A stretch of DNA of 64,000 nucleotides from Meconema thalassinum (lineage: Eukaryota; Arthropoda; Insecta; Orthoptera; Tettigoniidae). The stretch is taken from NCBI GenBank assembly GCA_946902985.2, contig OX336395.1, positions 287,985,065 through 288,049,064 on the forward strand, written 5' to 3'. Below are positions 33,205 to 47,447 of the stretch, piece by piece. The notes under the pieces are model-generated. The model did not search any database, was not told the origin of the DNA, and was given only the letters and a program-made list of their open reading frames with translations. The stretch's first letter is position 1. Each line of letters begins with the position of its first letter. The position numbers and the translations under genes were made by a program.

Positions 33205-36200
33205 GTATTGTAAAAAGGATTTACAAAGTCAGAAAAATTCCCTGAAGTGTACACAACATCTCACCCAAGTTTCATCGCTATCAGACAAATGGTATACGAA
33301 CGCATACGGGACTTTGTTGAAACGATTCACGCGCTATCGCTCATTAATTGAATCTACTCGTGCGCTACCAATTGTAAAATGGATTTACTAAATCAGACAT
33401 ATTTTCGGGAGGGGAAACAACATTTCTCCAAATTTCATGGCAATCGCATGAATGGTATATGAACGCATACGGATTTTTTTAAAACGATACGCGTGCAATT
33501 ACTCATTTGTTGAATGTACTCGTGAGCTACATATTGTAAAAAGGATTTACTAAGTCAGAAACCTTTTTCTGGAGTGTGCACAACAAATCAACCCAAGTTT
33601 CATAGCAATCGGATGAATGGTATATGAACGCATACGGGACTTTGTTTAAGCGATTCGCGTACCGTCGCTCATTTTTTGAATCTACTTGGGCGATACCTAT
33701 TGTAAAGTGGATATACTAAGCCAGAAACCTTCCCTGAAGTGTACACAACATCTCACCCAAGTTTCAACGCTATCAGACAATTGGTATACGAACGCATACG
33801 GGACTTTGTTGAAACGATTCACGCGCTGTCGCTCTTTAATTGAATCTAATCGTGGGCTACCAATTGTAAAATGGATTTACTAAATCAGAAATCTTTCCAG
33901 GAGTGGAAACAACATTTCCTCAAATTTCATTGCAATCACATGAATGGTATATGAACGCATATGGATTTTTTTTGAACGATAAGCGTGCTGTTACTCATTT
34001 TTTGAATCTACTCGTGAGCTATCTATTGTAAAAAGGATTTACTAAGTCATAAACCTTTCCTGGAGTGTGCACAAAAAATCAACCTAACTTTCATAGCAAT
34101 CGGATGAATGGTATATGAACGCATACGGGACATTGTTTAAGCGATTCGCGTACCGTCGCTCATTTTTTGAATCTACTTGGGCGATACCTATTGTAAAGTA
34201 GATATACTAAGCCAGAAACATTCCCTGAATTGTACCCAACATCTCATACAAGTCTCATCGCTATCGAACGAATGGTATATGTACGCTTTGCGGACTTGGT
34301 TGAAACGATTCACGCGCTGTCGCTCATTAGATGAATCTACTCTTGTTGTACCAATTGTAAAATGGATTTACTAAATCAGATGTCTTTGCGGGAGTGGAAG
34401 TAACATTTCTCCATATTTCATTGCAATCGCATGAATGGTTTATTAACGCATACGGATTTCTTTTAAACGATACGCGTGCCTTTTCTCATTTGGTGATTCT
34501 ACTCGTGAGCTACCTATTGTAAAAAGGATTTACTAAGTCAGAAACCTGTCATGGAGTGTGCACAACAATGCATCCTATGTTTCATAGCAATCGGACGAAT
34601 GGTACATGAACGCATACGGGACTTTGTTTAAACGATTCGCATACCGTCGCTCATTTGTTGAATGTACTTGTGCGATACCTTTTGTAAAGTGGATCTACTA
34701 TGCCAGAGAAATTCCCTGAAGTGAACACAACATCTCACCCAAGTTTCATCGCTATCAGACACATGGCATACGAACACATACGGGACTTTGTTGAAACGAT
34801 TCACGCGCTATCGCTCATTAATTGAATCTACTCGTGCGCTACCAATTGTAAAATGGATTTACTAAATCAGAAATATTTGCGGGAGGGGAAACAAAATTTC
34901 TACAAATTTCATTGCAATCTCATGAATAGTATATGAACGCATACGGATTTTTTTTGAACGATAGGCGTGCTGTTACTCATTTTTTGAATCTACTCGTGAG
35001 CTATCTATTGTAAAAAGGATTTACTAAGTCAGAAACCTTTCCTGGAGTGTGCACAACAATTCACCCTAAGTTTCATAGCAATCGGTTGAATGATATATGA
35101 ACGCATAGGGGACGTTGTTTAAGCGATTCACGTACCGTCACTCATTTGTTGAATCTACTTGTGTGATACCTATTGTAAAGTGGATATTCTAAGTCAGTAA
35201 CATTCCCTGAAGTGTACACAACATCTCACCCAAGTTTCATCGCTATCGGACGAATGGTTTATCAACGCATACGGGACTTTGTTGAAACGATTCACGCGCT
35301 ATCGCTCATTAATTGAATCTACTCGTGCGCTACCAATTGTAAAATGGATTTACTAAATCAGAAATATTTGCGGGAGGGAAAACAAAATTTCTACCAATTT
35401 CATTGCAACCACATGAATGGTATATGAACGCATACGGATTTTTTTTTGAACGATACGCGTGCTGTTACTCATTTTTTGAATCTACTCGTGAGCTATCTAT
35501 TGTAAAAAGGATTTACTAAGTCAGAAACCTTTCCTGGAGTGTGCACAACAATTCACCCTAAGTTTCATAGCAATCGGTTGAATGATATATGAACGCATAC
35601 GGGACTTTGTTTAAGCGATTCACGTACCGTCGCTCATTTGTTGAATCTACTTGTGTGATACCTATTGTAAAGTCAGTAACATTCCCTGAAGTGTACACAA
35701 CATCTCACCCAAGTTTCATCGCTATCGGACAAATGGTATATGAACGCATACGGGACTTTGTTGAAACGATTCACGCGCTATCGCTCATTAATTGAATCTA
35801 CTCGTGCGCTACCAATTGTAAAATGGATTTACTAAATCAGAAATATTTGCGGGAGGGGAAACAAAATTTCTACCAATTTCATTGCAACCACATGAATGGT
35901 ATATGAACGCATACGGATTTTTTTTTAACGATACGCGTGCTGTTACTCATTTTTTGAATCTACTCGTGAGCTATCTATTGTAAAAAGGATTTACTAAGTC
36001 AGAAACCTTTCCTGGAGTGTGCACAACAATTCACCCTAAGTTTCATAGCAATCTGTTGAATGATATATGAACGCATACGGGACTTTGTTTAAGCGATTCA
36101 CGTACCGTCGCTCATTTGTTGAATCTACTTGTGTGATACCTATTGTAAAGTCAGTAACATTCCCTGAAGTGTACACAACATCTCACCCAAGTTTCATCGC

Positions 36201-39200
36201 TATCGGACAAATGGTATATGAACGCATACAGGACTTTGTTGAAACGATTCACCCGCTATCGCTCATTAATTGAATCTACTCGTGCGCTACCAATTGTAAA
36301 ATGGATTTACTAATTCAGAAATATTTGCGGGAGGGGAAACAAAATTTCTACAAATTTCATTGCAATCTCATGAATGGTATATGAACGCATACGGATTTTT
36401 TTAAACGATACGCGTGCTGTTTCTCATATGTTGAACCTACTCGTGAGCTACCTATTGTAAAAAGGATTTACTAAGTCAGAAACCTTTCCTGGAGTGTGCA
36501 CAACAAATCAACCTAACTTTCATAGCAATCGGATGAATGGTATATGAACGCATACGGATTTCTTTTAAACGATACGCGTGCCTTTTCTCATTTGGTGATT
36601 CCACTCGTGAGCTACGTATTGTAAAAAGGATTTACTAAGTCAGAAACCTTTCATGGAGTGTGCACAACAATGCAACCTAAGTTTCATAGCAATCGGACGA
36701 ATGGTACATGAACGCATACGGGACTTTGTTTAATCGATTCGCGTACTGTCGCTCATTTGTTGAATGTACTTGTGCGAAACCTTTTGTAAAGTGGATCTAC
36801 TATGCCAGAAAAATTCCCTGAATTGTACACAACATCTCATACAAGTCTCATCGCTATCGAACGAATTGTATATGAACGCTTAGGGGACTTGGTTGAAACG
36901 ATTCACGCGCTGTCGCTCATTAAATGAATCTACTCTTGTGGTACCAATTGTAAAATGGATTTACTAAATCAGAAGTCTTTGCGGGAGTGGAAGTAACATT
37001 TCTCCATATTTCATTGCAATCGCATGAATGGTTTATTAACGCATACGGATTTCTTTTAAACGATACGCGTGCCTTTTCTCATTTGGTGATTCTACTCGTG
37101 AGCTACGTATTGTAAAAAGGATTTACTAAGTCAGAAACCTGTCATGGAGTGTGCACAACAATGCATCCTAAGTTTCATAGCAATCGGACGAATGGTACAT
37201 GAACGCATACGGGACTTTGTTTAAACGATTCGCGTACTGTCGCTCATTTGTTGAATGTACTTGTGCGAAACCTTTTGTAAAGTGGATCTACTATGCCAGA
37301 AAAATTCCCTGAAGTGTACACAACATCTCGCCCAAGTTTCTTCGCTATCAGACAAATGGTATACGAACGCATACGGGACTTTGTTGAAACGATTCACGCG
37401 CTATCGCAAATTAATTGAATCTACTCGTGCGCTACCAATTGTAAAATGGATTTACTAAATCAGAAATATTTGCGGGAGGGGAAACAAAATTTCTGCAAAT
37501 TTCATTGCAATCTCATGAATGGTATATGAACGCATACGGATTTTTTTAAACGATACGCGTGCTGTTTCTCATATGTTGAATCTACTCGTGAGCTACCTAT
37601 TGTAAAAAGGATTTACTAAGTCAGAAACCTTTCCTGGAGTGTGCACAACAAATCAACCTAACTTTCATAGCAATCGGATGAATGGTATATGAACGCATAC
37701 GGGACTTTGTTTAAGCGATTCGCGTACCGTCGCTCATTTTTTGAATCTACTTGGGCGATACCTATTGTAAAGTGGATATACTAAGCCAGAAACATTCCCT
37801 GAATTGTACACAACATCTCATACAAGTCTCATCGCTATCGAACGAATGGTATATGTACGCATAGGGGACTTGGTTGAAACGATTCACGCGCTGTCGCTCA
37901 TTAAATGAATCTACTCTTGTGGTACCAATTGTAAAATGGATTTACTAAATCAGAAATCTTTGCGGGAGTGGAAGTAACATTTCTCCATATTTCATTGCAA
38001 TCGCATGAATGGTTTATGAACGCATACGGATTTTTTTTAAACGATACGCGTGCCTTTTCTCATTTGGTGATTCCACTCGTGAGCTACGTATTGTAAAAAG
38101 GATTTACTAAGTCAGAAACCTTTCATGGAGTGTGCACAACAATGCATCCTAAGTTTCATAGCAATCGGACGAATGGTACATGAACGCATACGGGACTTTG
38201 TTTAAACGATTCGCGTACCGTCACTCATTTGTTGAATGTACTTGTGCAATACCTTTTGTAAAGTGGATCTACTATGCCAGAAAAAATCCCTGAAGTGTAC
38301 ACAACATCTCACCCAAGTTTCATCGCTATCAGACAAATGGCATACGAACGCATACGGGGTTTTGTTGAAACGATTCACGCGTTATCGCTCATTAATTGAA
38401 TCTACTCGTGCGCTACCAATTGTAAAATGGATTTACTAAATCAGAAATATTTGCGGGAGGGGAAACAAAATTTCTACAAATTTCATTGCAATCTCATGAA
38501 TGGTATATGAACGCATACGGATTTTTTTTAACGATACGCGTGCTGTTTCTCATATGTTGAATCTACTCGTGAGCTACCTATTGTAAAAAGGATTTACTAA
38601 GTCAGAAACCTTTTTCTGGAGTGTGCACAACAAATCAACCTAACTTTCATAGCAATCGGATGAATGGTATATGAACGCATACGGGACTTTATTTAAGCGA
38701 TTCGCGTACCGTCGCTCATTTTTTGAATCTACTTGTGCGATACCTATTGTGAAGAGTATATACTAAGCCAGAAACATTCCCTGATGTGTACACAACATCT
38801 CACACAAGTTTCATCGCTATCGGACCAATGGTATATGAACGCATAAGGAACATTGTTGAAACGATTCACGCGCTGTCGCTCATCAATTGAAACTAATCGT
38901 GGGCTACCAATTGTAAAATGGATTTACTAAATCAGAAATCTTTGCGGGAGTGGAAACAACATTGCTCCAAATTTCATTGCAATCGTATAAATGGTATATG
39001 AACGCATACGGATTTTTTTAAACGATACGCGTGCTGTTACTCATTTGTTGAATCTACTCGTGAGCTACCTATTGTAAAGAGGATTTACCTAGTCAGAAAC
39101 CTTTCGTGGATGTGCACAACAAATCAACCAAAGTTTCATAGCTATCGGATGAATGGTATATGTAAGCATACGGGATTTTGTTTAAGCGATTCGCGTACCA

Positions 39201-42100
39201 TCGCCCATTTGTTGAATCTACTTGGGCGATACCTATTGTAAAGTGGATATACTAAGCCAGAAACATTCCCTGAAGTGTACACAATATCTCACCCAAGTTT
39301 CATCGCTATCAGACAAATGGTATACGAACAAATACGGGATTTTGTTGAAACGATTCACGCGCTGTCACTCTTTAATTGAATCTAATCGTGGGCTACCTAT
39401 TGTAAAATGGCTTTACTAAATCAGAAATCTTTGCGGTAGTGGAAGTAACATTTCTCCATATTTCATTGCAATCGCATGAATGGTTTATGAACGCATACGG
39501 ATTTCTTTAAAACGATACGCGTGCCTTTTCTCATTTGGTGATTCTACTCGTGAGCTACCTATTGTAAAAAGGATTTACTAAGTCAGACACCTTTCATGGA
39601 GTGTGCACAACAATTCATCCTAAGTTTCATAGCAATCGGACGAATGGTACATGAACGCATACGGGACTTTGTTTAAACGATTCGCGTACCGTCGCTCATT
39701 TGTTGAATGTACTTGTGCGATACCTTTTGTAAAGTGGATCTACTATGCCAGAAACATTCCCTGAAGTGTACACAACATCTCACCCAAGTTTCATCGCTAT
39801 CAGACAATTGGTATACGAACGCATACGGGACTTTGTTGAAACGATTCACGCGCTGTCGCTCTTTAATTGAATCTAATCGTGGGCTACCAATTGTAAAATG
39901 GATTTACTAAAACAGAAATATTTGCGGGAGGGGAAACAAAATTTCTACAAATTTCATTGCAATCTCATGAATGGTATATGAACGCATACGGATTTTTTTG
40001 AACGATACGCGTGCTGTTTCTCATATGTTGAATCTACTCGTGAGCTACCTATTGTAAAAAGGATTTACTAAGTCAGAAACCTTTCCTGGAGTGTGCACAA
40101 CAAATCAACCTAACTTTCATAGCAATCGGTTGAATGGTATATGAACGCATACGGGACTTTGTTTAAGCGATTCGCGTACCGTCGCTCATTTTTTGAATCT
40201 ACTTGGGCGGTACCTATTGTAAAGTGGATATACTAAGCCAGAAACATTCCCTGAATTGTACACAACATCTCATACAAGTCTCATCGCTATCGAACGAATT
40301 GTATATGAACGCTTAGGGGATTTGGTTGAAACGATTCACGCGCTGTCGCTCATTAAATGAATCTACTCTTGTGGTACCAATTGTAAAATGGATTTACTAA
40401 ATCAGAAGTCTTTGCGGGAGTGGAAGTAACATTTCTCCATATTTCATTGCAATCGCATGAATGGTTTATTAACGCATACGGATTTCTTTTAAACGATACG
40501 CGTGCCTTTTCTCATTTGGTGATTCTACTCGTGAGCTACCTATTGTAAAAAGGATTTACTAAGTCAGAAACCTGTCATGGAGTGTGCACAACAATGCATC
40601 CTAAGTTTCATAGCAATCGGACGAATGGTACATGAACGCTTAGGGGATTTGGTTGAAACGATTCACGCGCTATCGCTCATTAATTGAATCTACTCGAGCG
40701 CTACCAATTGTAAAATGGATTTACTAAATCAGAAATATTTGCGGGAGGGGAAACAAAATTTCTACAAATTCCATTGCAATCTCATGAATGGTATATGAAC
40801 GCATACGGATTTTTTTAAACGATACGCGTGCTGTTTCTCATATGTTGAATCTACTCGTGAGCTACCTATTGTAAAAATGATTTACTAAGTCAGAAACCTT
40901 TCCTGGACCGTGCACAACAAATCAACCTAACTTTCATAGCAATCGGATGAATGGTATATGAACGCATACGGGACTTTGTTTAAGCGATTCGCGTACCGTC
41001 GCTCATTTTTTGAATCTACTTGGGCGATACCTATTGTAAAGTGGATATACTAAGCCACAAACATTCCCTGAATTGTACACAACATCTCATACAAGTCTCA
41101 TCGCTATCGAACGAATGGTATATGTACGCATAGGGGACTTGGTTGAAACGATTCACGCGCTGTCGCTCATTAAATGAATCTACTCTTGTGGTACCAATTG
41201 TAAAATGGATTTACTAAATCAGAAATCTTTGCGGGAGTGGAAGTAACATTTCTCCATATTTCATTGCAATCGCATGAATGGTTTATGAACGCATACGGAT
41301 TTCTTTTAAACAATTCGCGTGCCTTTTCTCATTTGGTGATTCCACTCGTGAGCTACGTATTGTAAAAAGGATTTACTAAGTCAGAAACCTTTCTTGGAGT
41401 GTGCACAACAATGCATCCTAGGTTTCATAGCAATCGGACGAATGGTACATGAACGCATACGGGACTTTGTTTAAACGATTCGCGTACCGTCGCTCATTTG
41501 TTGAATGTACTTGTGCGATACCTTTTGTAAAGTGGATCTACTATGCCAGAAAAATTCCCTGAAGTGTACACAACATCTCACCCAAGTTTCATCGCTATCA
41601 GACAAATGGTTTACGAACGCATACGGGACTTTGTTGAAACGATTCACGCGCTATCGCTCATTAATTGAATCTACTCGTGCGCTACCAATTGTAAAATGGA
41701 TTTACTAAATCAGAAATATTTGCGGGAGGGGAAACTATATTTCTACAAATTTCATTGCAATCTCATGAATGGTATATGAACGCATACGGGTTTTTTTAAA
41801 CGATACGCGTGCTGTTACTCATATGTTGAATCTACTCGTGAGCTACCTGTTGTAAAAAGGATTTACTAAGTCAGAAACCTTTCCTGGAGTGTGCACAACA
41901 AATCAACCTAACTTTCATAGCAATTGAATGAATGGTATATGAACGCATACGGGACTTTGTTTAAGCGATTCGCGTACCGTCGCTCATTTTTTGAATCTAC
42001 TTGGACGATACCTACTGTAAAGTGGATATACTAAGCCAGAAACATTCCCTGAATTGTACACAACATCTCACCCAAGTTTCATCGCTATCGAACGAATGGT
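33205..42100 (+). repeat. Satellite array, block 3
   Basis: The same A-B-C trimer organisation resumes after the palindrome. The first monomer is a hybrid: it starts as type B (gtattgtaaaaagg) and switches after 'tttacaaagtcag' to type C, so the flank recombined. The order of trimer variants at 38236, 39222 and 39707 repeats that at 14555, 15542 and 16027 with a constant offset of about 23680 bp. Near 35176 a C monomer still has the bases deleted in the 13-bp-deletion variant found at about 35672 and 36150. Confidence 0.92.
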
Positions 42101-43390
42101 ATATGGACGCATACGGGACATTGTTGAAACACTTCGCGCGTCTTCGTTCATTTGTTGAATCTATGTGTGTGCTACCTATTGTAAAATGGATTTACGAAGC
42201 CTGAAACTTTCCCTGGAGTGTACACAACAACTCACCCAATTTTAGTCGCTAACGGACTAATGGTATATTAACGAATACGGGACTATGTTGAAACACTTCG
42301 CATGTCATCGCTCCTTTTTTTAATCTACTTGCAAGATAGGTATTGCTAAGTGGATTTACTAACCCAGAATCCTTCCCTAAGTGTACAAAACATCTCACCA
42401 AGTTTCATTGCTATCAGACGAATAGTATATGATCGCATACGGAACTTTGTTGAAGCGCTTCGCGCGTTGTCGCTCATTTGTTGAATATACTCGTGCGCTA
42501 CCTATTATAACAAGGATTTACTGAGCCAGAAACCTTGGCTGTAGTGTACACAACCTCTAACCCAAGTTTCATCGCTATCGGACGAATGGTATATGAACGC
42601 ATACCGGACTTTGTTGAAACGCTTCGCCCGTCGTCGCTCATTTGTTGAATCTACTCATGCGCTACCTATTGTTAAGTAGATATACTAAGCCAGAAACCTT
42701 CCCTCAAGTGCACACATTATCACATCCATGTTTCATCGCTATCAGATGAATAGTATATGAACGCATACGGGACTTTTCTGAAACGCTTCGCTTGTTGAAT
42801 CTACTCGTGCGCTACCTATTATAACATGGATTTACTAAGCCAGAAACCTTGCCTGTAGTGTACACAACCTCTCACCCTAGTTTCATTGCAATCGGACGAA
42901 TGGTATGTGAACGCATACAGGACTTTGTTGATTCGCTTCGCCCATCGTCGCTCATTTGTTGAATCTACTCGTGCGCTACCTATTGTTAAGTGGTTTCACT
43001 AAACCATAAACCTTACCTGAAGTGTACAGAACTTCTCACCCAAGTTTCAACGCAATGGGATGAATGGTATATGAACACATGTGGGACTTTCTTGAAACAA
43101 ACGCACGCCATTTTGTTGAAGCTACTCGCGCGCCATCTATTATAAATTGGATTTACTACGCCTATTACTTTTCCGGGACCGTGCACAACAATTCACCATA
43201 ATTTCATCGCAATCGGACGAATTGTATATGAACGCATCGCCTTTACGCATTTGTTTAAACTACTCGCGCGCTATCTATTGTGAAGTGGATTAACTATGCC
43301 TATGATCATCCCGGAAGTGTTTACAACAACTCACCAAAATTTGATCGCAATCGGATGAATGGTTTATGATCGCATAAAAGACGAACACAC
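42101..43390 (+). repeat. Divergent monomeric edge of the satellite
   Basis: About eight monomers of the same family no longer form regular trimers and differ strongly from each other and from block 3. They end with 'gacgaacacacagacattac' and a TATATATA run (about 43405). Divergent monomers at an array edge are expected where homogenisation stops. This edge most resembles the internal repeats of the R1 Helitrons at 51178-56675. Confidence 0.85.
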
Positions 43391-43413
43391 AGACATTACT
43401 TTTTATATATATA

Positions 43414-43985
43414 CTAGCAGGTACCCGCGGCTTCGTCCGCGATCAAGACAATGGGGACGATGCAGTATTGCTGATAATTGGTCTATGCTATGACAGCAAT
43501 CGCGGCTACAGGTGTGTCCATTCTAATTCTGAATATTCTGATACATACAGTATATTGATATGATCAGCAATGTGGGAATTTTATAGAGTTGTGATAGTCT
43601 GCAGGGTTCGGTGTTACATTATGTCTTCTGCTGAGACATAACGATTTTGTTGTCCGGATGCCATCGAGCACGCCACATACAGTTGCCCATGGGACAAAAG
43701 GTTTTGTCTAAATGTACACGTGCTACTCTTAAGGGTGTGTCATTGCGCTTTGTTAAAGAAATTGCGAATATTGTTTGAAGAGGGAACTGCACTCTTGCAC
43801 TCTGGAATGGCATATCTATCGGAATATGGAGAATTAAAAGTTTTCTTACTTAAGCTATTCTGGATGTAATTTGGTCATACTTATTGATGATTTGAACGTC
43901 AACATATCGCTATTAATAGACCTATAGTTAAAATATCTCTCACCTAGGCCGCTGAAGTACATTATGCAGTCTCTTCCAGTGTTAC
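43414..43985 (-). pseudogene. Helitron 3' end with broken Pif1-type helicase C-terminus
   Basis: Read on the minus strand, two frames encode the C-terminal helicase motifs of a Helitron Rep-helicase. They are RVQFPLQTIFAISLTK (near 43770) and, one frame away, SHGQLYVACS (about 43653-43682), the hallmark near the end of these proteins. At least one frameshift separates them. About 190 bases further on, the hairpin CGCGG-acgaag-CCGCG (43426-43441) is followed after eight bases by CTAG (43414-43417) and a T. This matches the established Helitron 3' terminus of a GC-rich hairpin then CTRR. The same ending occurs on the R2 elements, so this may be a relic of their autonomous partner. Confidence 0.75.
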
Positions 43986-44069
43986 ATCCCAGGGATTGAA
44001 ATTCTCCAACAACCCTTTTGCCTCACATGCCTCTCTAAGTAATTAAAATTCCTGATTGTTGTTGTTTGA

Positions 44070-44431
44070 GTCTTCAGTTTTTTAACTGGTTTGATGACGC
44101 TCTTCATGTCTCCCTCTCCTGAGCTAATCGTTTCATCTCTACATAGCTACTACACCATACATCCGAGGCAATCTGTTTAACCCTGGTTTACCCCTAGTCC
44201 CCGACCCTCCGATCCATAACTAAGCTTGCTATTCCTGGGTGTCTTAATATGTGTCCTACCCTCCTATCGCTTCTCTCCATTAGCAGTCGCCAGAAACATC
44301 TCTCCTCTCCCACTCATCTTAATACCTCTTCATTTGTTACTATATCTACCGATCTGATCATCATTCTCCTGTATCACCACATTTCAAAAGCTTCAATTCT
44401 CCTCTTTTCTGATGCACCATTAGTCCATTAG
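44070..44431 (-). pseudogene. LINE (non-LTR retrotransposon) ORF2 C-terminal fragment
   Basis: The minus strand encodes EAFEMW-stop-YRRM, VTNEEVL, FWRLL and RRVGHILRH in one frame with two internal stops. This succession is characteristic of the region after the reverse transcriptase domain in jockey/CR1-like LINEs of arthropods. The segment continues to about 44070 with non-coding LINE-type sequence that is also found in the palindrome arms. It is a dead 5'-truncated or internally deleted copy. Confidence 0.75.
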
Positions 44432-44850
44432 TCCAACTCAGCAACTTTTCTAGGTTTAAGCCGTGCCTTGTTGGGGATACTACGGCCGTGAATGACAAAA
44501 GACCAACTTTATTGAAATAAGTTTGCCCAATTCCTCAATAAGAATAATTAAGAAAAAATAATAATAAATAACGTGACAGCCGGTAGAATACGACACATTC
44601 GTCTGTGAATATGGGTTGCTGATCATGGTAAAGAACGAAAAATTACAGATCAATATTGGCAAACAGAAATATTCAGTTAACAAAAAACTAATTTATAAAG
44701 AAAATGAAAGCATGCCGTTCAAAATAGAAAGCCCCTTAACATTGTAAATTAGAGTAAAGATCTGAAAGCTCGCTTACAATAACCAGCTCAAAGAGTATAA
44801 AATTAGACTCAAAATCATGATCGTATGCGACTCCAAAAACCACCTATATA
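44432..44850. other. AT-rich stretch, nothing recognised
   Basis: No repeat, RNA gene or credible coding frame is visible between the LINE fragment and the first R3 copy. Confidence 0.6.
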
Positions 44851-45505
44851 AATAAAATATATCTCATTTTACGCGTATAAATGCGAGGATTAATGTTCGC
44901 GGTTTCCGCTTCTATGAAGTGGGAACCGAACCCCGCGTTTTAAGGCCCTAAAACGAACGGTTTTCGAGATATTGCCAGAAAACTATCCCCGGTCTACGAA
45001 ATTGCAGCCGTTGCCATAGTAACGTTGATCTCTTTCTTGGAGGGAACACAGTTATTTGGGAATATCTCCGAAACCGTTCATTTTAGGAACTTAAAAAGTG
45101 TGTTTCGGGGTCCCTACAGGACCTCCGAGTATAGTTTCTCGTATCTGGCGTCTTAAAATGAGCTAAATACGATCTTTGTACCGACTGTCCTTGCTCAGTG
45201 CCAAAGGGCCGAAAAAAGTCACTTACAAATTGAATTTTCAAAAACCGTTTCTTAGGGAGCCTCTACATACTCGGATGAACCAACATGCAATATTTCAGCT
45301 TCCTAGGTCTAGTGGTTCGAGCCCTGCGTCGATGAGTCAATTTTGGATGGTCAATGCCAAAGGGCCGAAAAAAGTCACTTACAAATTGAATTTTCAAAAA
45401 CCGTTTCTTAATGAGCCTCTACATACTCGGATCAACCAAGAAGCAAAATTTCAGCTTTCTAGGTCTAGTGGTTTGAGCCCTGCTATGATGAGTCAATTTT
45501 GGATT
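44851..45505. repeat. R3 element, copy 1
   Basis: First of five copies of a roughly 690-bp element. It has lost its outer left end (gatgagactttcc). It contains the inverted repeat described for copy 3, the X-box-like GTTGCCATAGTAAC (45010-45023) and two tandem subrepeats of about 160 bp ending in 'gatgagtcaattttgga'. It is followed directly by tatatataa and an R2 end. Confidence 0.85.
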
Positions 45506-45513
45506 ATATATAA

Positions 45514-47447
45514 CTAGCAGGTAGCCGCGGCTTTGCTCGCGTCATAGTCGTGTCATATTGTTATTTAATCAAATGCAGGTTTAACCCCGTTAACACCCTT
45601 TAGAACCTAAATATCCAAAAATCCCTCCTTAGTAGACGTTTTCGACACAAAACAAACATATCCCCAAAATGTCATTCTTCTAACTTTAATAGTTTTGGTT
45701 GGTCGATGAGAGTGAATATCCAAAAACCTTCCTTAGTGGACGTGTTTCTTCGAGAATTTCACCCCTCCCCATTGGCCCCTTAAATTGGATTTATGAAAAA
45801 ACGATCGAACACCTATATATTTATTTATTTTTAAGCTGATTGTGTTCCTCTGAGTTTCAAACTCCTCGCCTATGTCGTTTAAGAGATACTTGCTCCGTTA
45901 GGAATCCTTCGAACCCCAATTTTCACCCCTTCTACCTCATAATATACTCCAAGTCGAAAAACCCTCAGACACGTGTCTTCCTATTCTTAATTATGAGTTT
46001 ATATGCCGAGTATCACATCCCCCAATGAAACCAAACGGGAGATATTGTTATTTAATGAAATGCAGGTCTACCCCCTTAACACCCCTTTAGAACCTGAATA
46101 TCCAAAAATCAGTGGACATTTTCGACATACAACGAACATAACCCCAAAATGTCATGTTTCTAACCTCAATAATTTTGGCTGGGTGATGATGAGCGAGTGA
46201 GTATGCCAGGACATTTTCTTAAATTCATTTTTCAGAATTTCACCCCTCCGTGGATTTATGAAAAATCTGTCGAGCACCTATTTACTTATTTTTAAGCTGT
46301 TTTTCCCCCTGAGTTTGATGAGTGAGTGAGTCAATCAGTTAGGACACTTTCTTTCCTGTTTCTTTTTTTTTATATAGAATATCACCCCTCCCCATGGGCC
46401 CCTTAAATTGGATTTATGAAAAAACGCTCGAACACCTATTTACTTATTTTTAAGCTGAATTTTTTCCGCAGAGTTTCAAATTTCTCGCCTATATCGTTTA
46501 AGATATACACGCTCCGTTAGGAATCCTTCCACCCCCACTTTTTACCCCTTTCACCTTATAATATTCACCACATCGTAAAACCCTTAGACACATGTCTGTT
46601 TAGTTTTTATGATTAGTTTATATAGCGAGTATCACATCCACAAATGAAACCACTCGTGAGATATTGTTATTCATTGAAATGCAGGTTTAATCCCCTTAAG
46701 ACACCTTTAGAACCTGAATATCCTAAAATCCTTCCTTAGGGGACATTTTTGACATACAGCGAACATATCACCAAATTGTCATGTTCCTACCTTCAATAAT
46801 TTTGGCTGGTCGATGATGAGTGAGTGAATGAGTCAGGACATTTTCTTTCATTTATTTTTCAGAATTTCACCCCTCCCCATGAACCCCTTAAATTGGATTT
46901 ATGAAAAAAAAAATGTCTAACACATATTTACTTATTTTTAGCAGTTTTTTCCTCTGATTTTGATGAGTGGGTGAGTCAGTCAATCAGTTAGGACACTTTC
47001 TTTCCTGTTTTTTTCCCCCAGAATTTCACCCCTGCCCATGGGCCCCTTGAATTGGATTTATTAGTCATTTTATAAGCTGATTTTTTCCGCTCAGTTTCAA
47101 ACACCTCGCTTATGTCGCTTAAGATATACACGCTCTGTCAGGAATCCTTTAACCCCCAGGTTTCACCCCTTTCACCTCATAATATGCACCACATCGGAAA
47201 ACCCTCAGACATGTTGTGTCCTCTTATTTTTAATGATGAGTGTATATGCCGAGTATCACATCTCCCAATGAAACCAATGAAATGCAGGTCTACCCCCTTA
47301 ACACCCCCTTTAGAACCTGAATATCCAAAAATCCTTCCTTAGTGGGCGTTTTTGACTTACAACGTATATATCACCAAAATTTCATGTTTCTAACTTTAAT
47401 AGTTTTGGCTGGGCGATGATGAGTTAGTGAATCAGTCAGTCAATCAG
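45514..47447 (-). mobile_element. R2 non-autonomous Helitron, copy 1
   Basis: The left end reads CTAG (45514-45517) and GGTAGCCGCGG, the complement of the Helitron 3' terminus seen at 43414. The body consists of tandem units with 'gctccgttaggaatcc' at about 45890, 46510 and 47131. Units contain 'atttcacccctccccatg', 'ttaaattggatttatgaaaa' and 'agaacctgaatatccaaaa'. The right end is tgagt/cagt-rich. No gene is present. Confidence 0.75.
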
